DNA of 49,592 bases from an uncultured bacterium (GTDB taxonomy: Bacteria; Planctomycetota; Phycisphaerae; Phycisphaerales; SM1A02), in the NCBI GenBank assembly GCA_903919715.1, contig CAIXJC010000046.1, forward strand, positions 1 to 49,592, in the 5' to 3' direction. A program made the position numbers and the translations under genes. The notes below the pieces were generated by a model, which saw only the letters and a program-made list of their open reading frames with translations, did not search any database and was not told the origin of the DNA. Positions 48,343 to 49,592 of this stretch are shown piece after piece. Each line of letters opens with the position of its first letter. Position 1 is the stretch's first letter.

Positions 48343-48724
48343 GCGTCGAGGAAAGGGGCCGCGACTTCCGGCTGGTGTTTCGTTTAGTTCGGATGGAACC
48401 GCGCGACACGAAGCGCCCAGTTCGCGTCCGGCGCAAGTCGCCAGCGTGCTTCAACGTGCGCTTCAGGACCGAATCGTTCGTGGATTGTCAGATCCCCGTC
48501 TGCAAGGGATGGTCTCAATTCAGGAAGTGCGCATGAGTCCAGATTTACTTTCCGCCCGAGTCAAAGTTTCCGTCTTCCCATCGGATCGAGGTCCGCTTTC
48601 TCTTGCGGCGCTGCGCAGCGCAGTCGGTTTTTTCAGATCGGCGCTGCGCGAAACCACCAGTCTGCGGCGCGTGCCGCAATTGATCTTCGAGTTGATTCCC
48701 CCCATTGAAGAGGCTTCCACATGA
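48335..48724 (+). CDS. rbfA: Ribosome-binding factor A
   Basis: RbfA assists late maturation of the 16S rRNA 5' end. The protein (129 residues from the ATG at 48335) has an N-terminal basic extension, then the KH-like core: VASVLQRALQDRIVRGLSDPRL, then VSIQEVRMSPDLLSARVKVSV. The RVPQLIFELIPPIEEA strand-helix is close to the C-terminus. The ATG overlaps the end of infB by 8 bp and AGGTGG lies just upstream; a GTG at 48326 is also in frame. It shares 4 bp (ATGA) with the next gene, so all are translationally coupled. Confidence 0.93.
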   Translation: MRERRGKGPRLPAGVSFSSDGTARHEAPSSRPAQVASVLQRALQDRIVRGLSDPRLQGMVSIQEVRMSPDLLSARVKVSVFPSDRGPLSLAALRSAVGFFRSALRETTSLRRVPQLIFELIPPIEEAST

Positions 48725-49592
48725 CAGAGAAGAAACCAGCATTCAACATCAATCGTATGAATTCGCTCGTCAAGAAGTACGGCGCGAAGGCTCGAACAGA
48801 GGAACCGAATGCGGCTGATTTGACCGCGCTCTTGATTCACTCGTCGCTCTTGTATGACGCGACCACCGAGATGGCGGATGCTTCGATGCAGCGCATCCGA
48901 AGCCGCAATGTTGATTTCAATGAATTCCGCGTCAACTTGGTTGAAGAGATGGTGACGACGATTGGAGCGAAATATCCAGACGGATTTGGTCGCATGCGAC
49001 GACTTCGAATGACGCTCTTTGACTTATTCCGCCGACATCATCGAGTCAGTTTGGAACAACTCGTTGGCAAGCCGAAGCGTGACGTCCGAATCTATTTGGA
49101 AAACCTCGAAGGCATGAGGTCGTATGTTGTTTCACGCATCATGCTGATCGGTTTCGATGTAGCGCTTGTGCCAATTGATCAGACAGCGGTCGATCTCTTG
49201 GTTCATTACGAAATTCTTCCTGAGGACACCAAGCCGAGCGTTGTCACCGAACTGTTCGCGAAGAAATTTAAGAGCGATCGAGCGCGCCAGATTCACTTCG
49301 CGCTCGTTGCGGCAACGGATGCATTCCATACCTCTGGTCGTGCTGAAGAAGCTCGAACGACGCGTGAAACGATGAAGAAGCCACGCGGCGCTGCGGCAAC
49401 ATCAGCTGCTGAGCATGCCAAGATCGCTCCAGCGGCCAAAGCAACTGCGGCCAAAGCAACGGCAGCCAAAGCAACGGCAGCCAAGGCGACGGCAGCCAAG
49501 GCGACGGCAGCCAAGGCGACGGCAGCCAAGGCGACGGCAGGCAAGGCAGCGGCAACCAAGACCAAAGCAAAGCCAAAGGCGAAAGCCACGGC
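48721..49592 (+). CDS. Endonuclease III-like (HhH-GPD fold) protein with Ala/Lys repeat tail, 3' end cut
   Basis: The frame has at least 290 residues and runs off the window. Residues ~30-220 resemble the endonuclease III fold. A LEGMRSYVVSRIMLIGFDVA segment at about 131-150 sits where the helix-hairpin-helix lies, and VPIDQTAVDLL has Asp153 in the position of the catalytic Asp. The catalytic Lys of bifunctional enzymes (normally in GVGRKTA) is absent, and no Fe-S cysteine cluster is visible in the part seen. From about residue 220 comes an Ala/Lys-rich tail, with eight ATAAK-type repeats, resembling histone H1-like tails. It is the last gene seen in the nusA operon, overlapping rbfA by 4 bp. 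Glycosylase homology is by eye and remote. Confidence 0.55.
   Translation, partial: MTEKKPAFNINRMNSLVKKYGAKARTEEPNAADLTALLIHSSLLYDATTEMADASMQRIRSRNVDFNEFRVNLVEEMVTTIGAKYPDGFGRMRRLRMTLFDLFRRHHRVSLEQLVGKPKRDVRIYLENLEGMRSYVVSRIMLIGFDVALVPIDQTAVDLLVHYEILPEDTKPSVVTELFAKKFKSDRARQIHFALVAATDAFHTSGRAEEARTTRETMKKPRGAAATSAAEHAKIAPAAKATAAKATAAKATAAKATAAKATAAKATAAKATAGKAAATKTKAKPKAKAT
49441..49560 (+). repeat. 15-bp coding tandem repeat, eight units
   Basis: Eight in-frame 15-bp units encode Ala-Thr-Ala-Ala-Lys with minor variation; units four to six are identical. The tract is likely length-variable by slippage. Confidence 0.9.

Noticed and set aside
49441..49560. Regularly spaced repeats that might suggest a CRISPR array
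   Set aside because: The units are 15 bp, contiguous and in frame with a coding sequence; there are no spacers.

Overview
This window looks like chromosomal DNA of a Gram-negative, diderm bacterium, most likely a planctomycete close to Phycisphaerae. The evidence is indirect. Two secreted proteins carry dockerin-like calcium-loop repeats of the kind common in that group. GyrA has planctomycete-style sequence around its active site. LpxI and TonB/ExbD imply an outer membrane, and a squalene-hopene cyclase implies hopanoids. No rRNA, tRNA, CRISPR array, transposase, integrase or phage gene was seen. The first and last genes are cut by the window edges.

Layout. 1-800: 3' end of a formylglycine-generating-enzyme-like gene, then a hairpin-rich gap. 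800-2500 (minus): rpsB-tsf. 2.8-4.2 kb: phosphomannomutase/phosphoglucomutase, followed by the first copy of a dispersed palindromic element. 4.4-6.0 kb: two unknown proteins. 6.0-9.3 kb: oxidoreductase and squalene-hopene cyclase. 9.3-13.5 kb: RluA-type pseudouridine synthase on one strand, and a beta-propeller/nadB/lipoprotein operon on the other. 13.5-17.0 kb (minus): membrane protein, B12-domain/MeaB GTPase fusion, and MmgE/PrpD protein. 17.0-20.0 kb: dockerin-bearing hydrolase and a secreted protein. 19.9-23.8 kb (minus): zinc-ribbon membrane protein and clpC. 24.1-26.8 kb: propeller/cytochrome/dockerin protein. 26.9-29.9 kb (minus): nnrE and a lipoprotein-type ABC exporter. 30.0-32.1 kb: glycosyltransferase and surE, then the second palindromic element. 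32.3-37.1 kb (minus): gyrA-STAS-exbD-tonB. 37.1-39.2 kb (minus): LOG protein, lpxI, TlyA-like methyltransferase. 39.2-43.7 kb: O-antigen-ligase-like protein, a small protein and DsbD. 43.75 kb to the end: a strong promoter, a candidate structured RNA with a terminator, then nusA, infB, rbfA and a truncated glycosylase-fold gene with an Ala/Lys repeat tail.

The strongest unexplained signals are non-coding. One is a roughly 250-nt, highly self-complementary transcript unit between a near-consensus promoter and an intrinsic terminator just before nusA. The second is a recurrent TAnnnT hexamer placed 6-9 nt before the start codon of about a dozen promoter-proximal genes, mostly without a good Shine-Dalgarno sequence, while other lead genes have a Shine-Dalgarno; this suggests widespread leaderless mRNAs. 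The third is a pair of related long palindromic elements downstream of two unrelated genes. Protein-level oddities are a B12-binding/MeaB fusion without a mutase domain, a TlyA-like enzyme without its S4 domain, and an endonuclease III-like fold fused to a histone-H1-like tail in the nusA operon.
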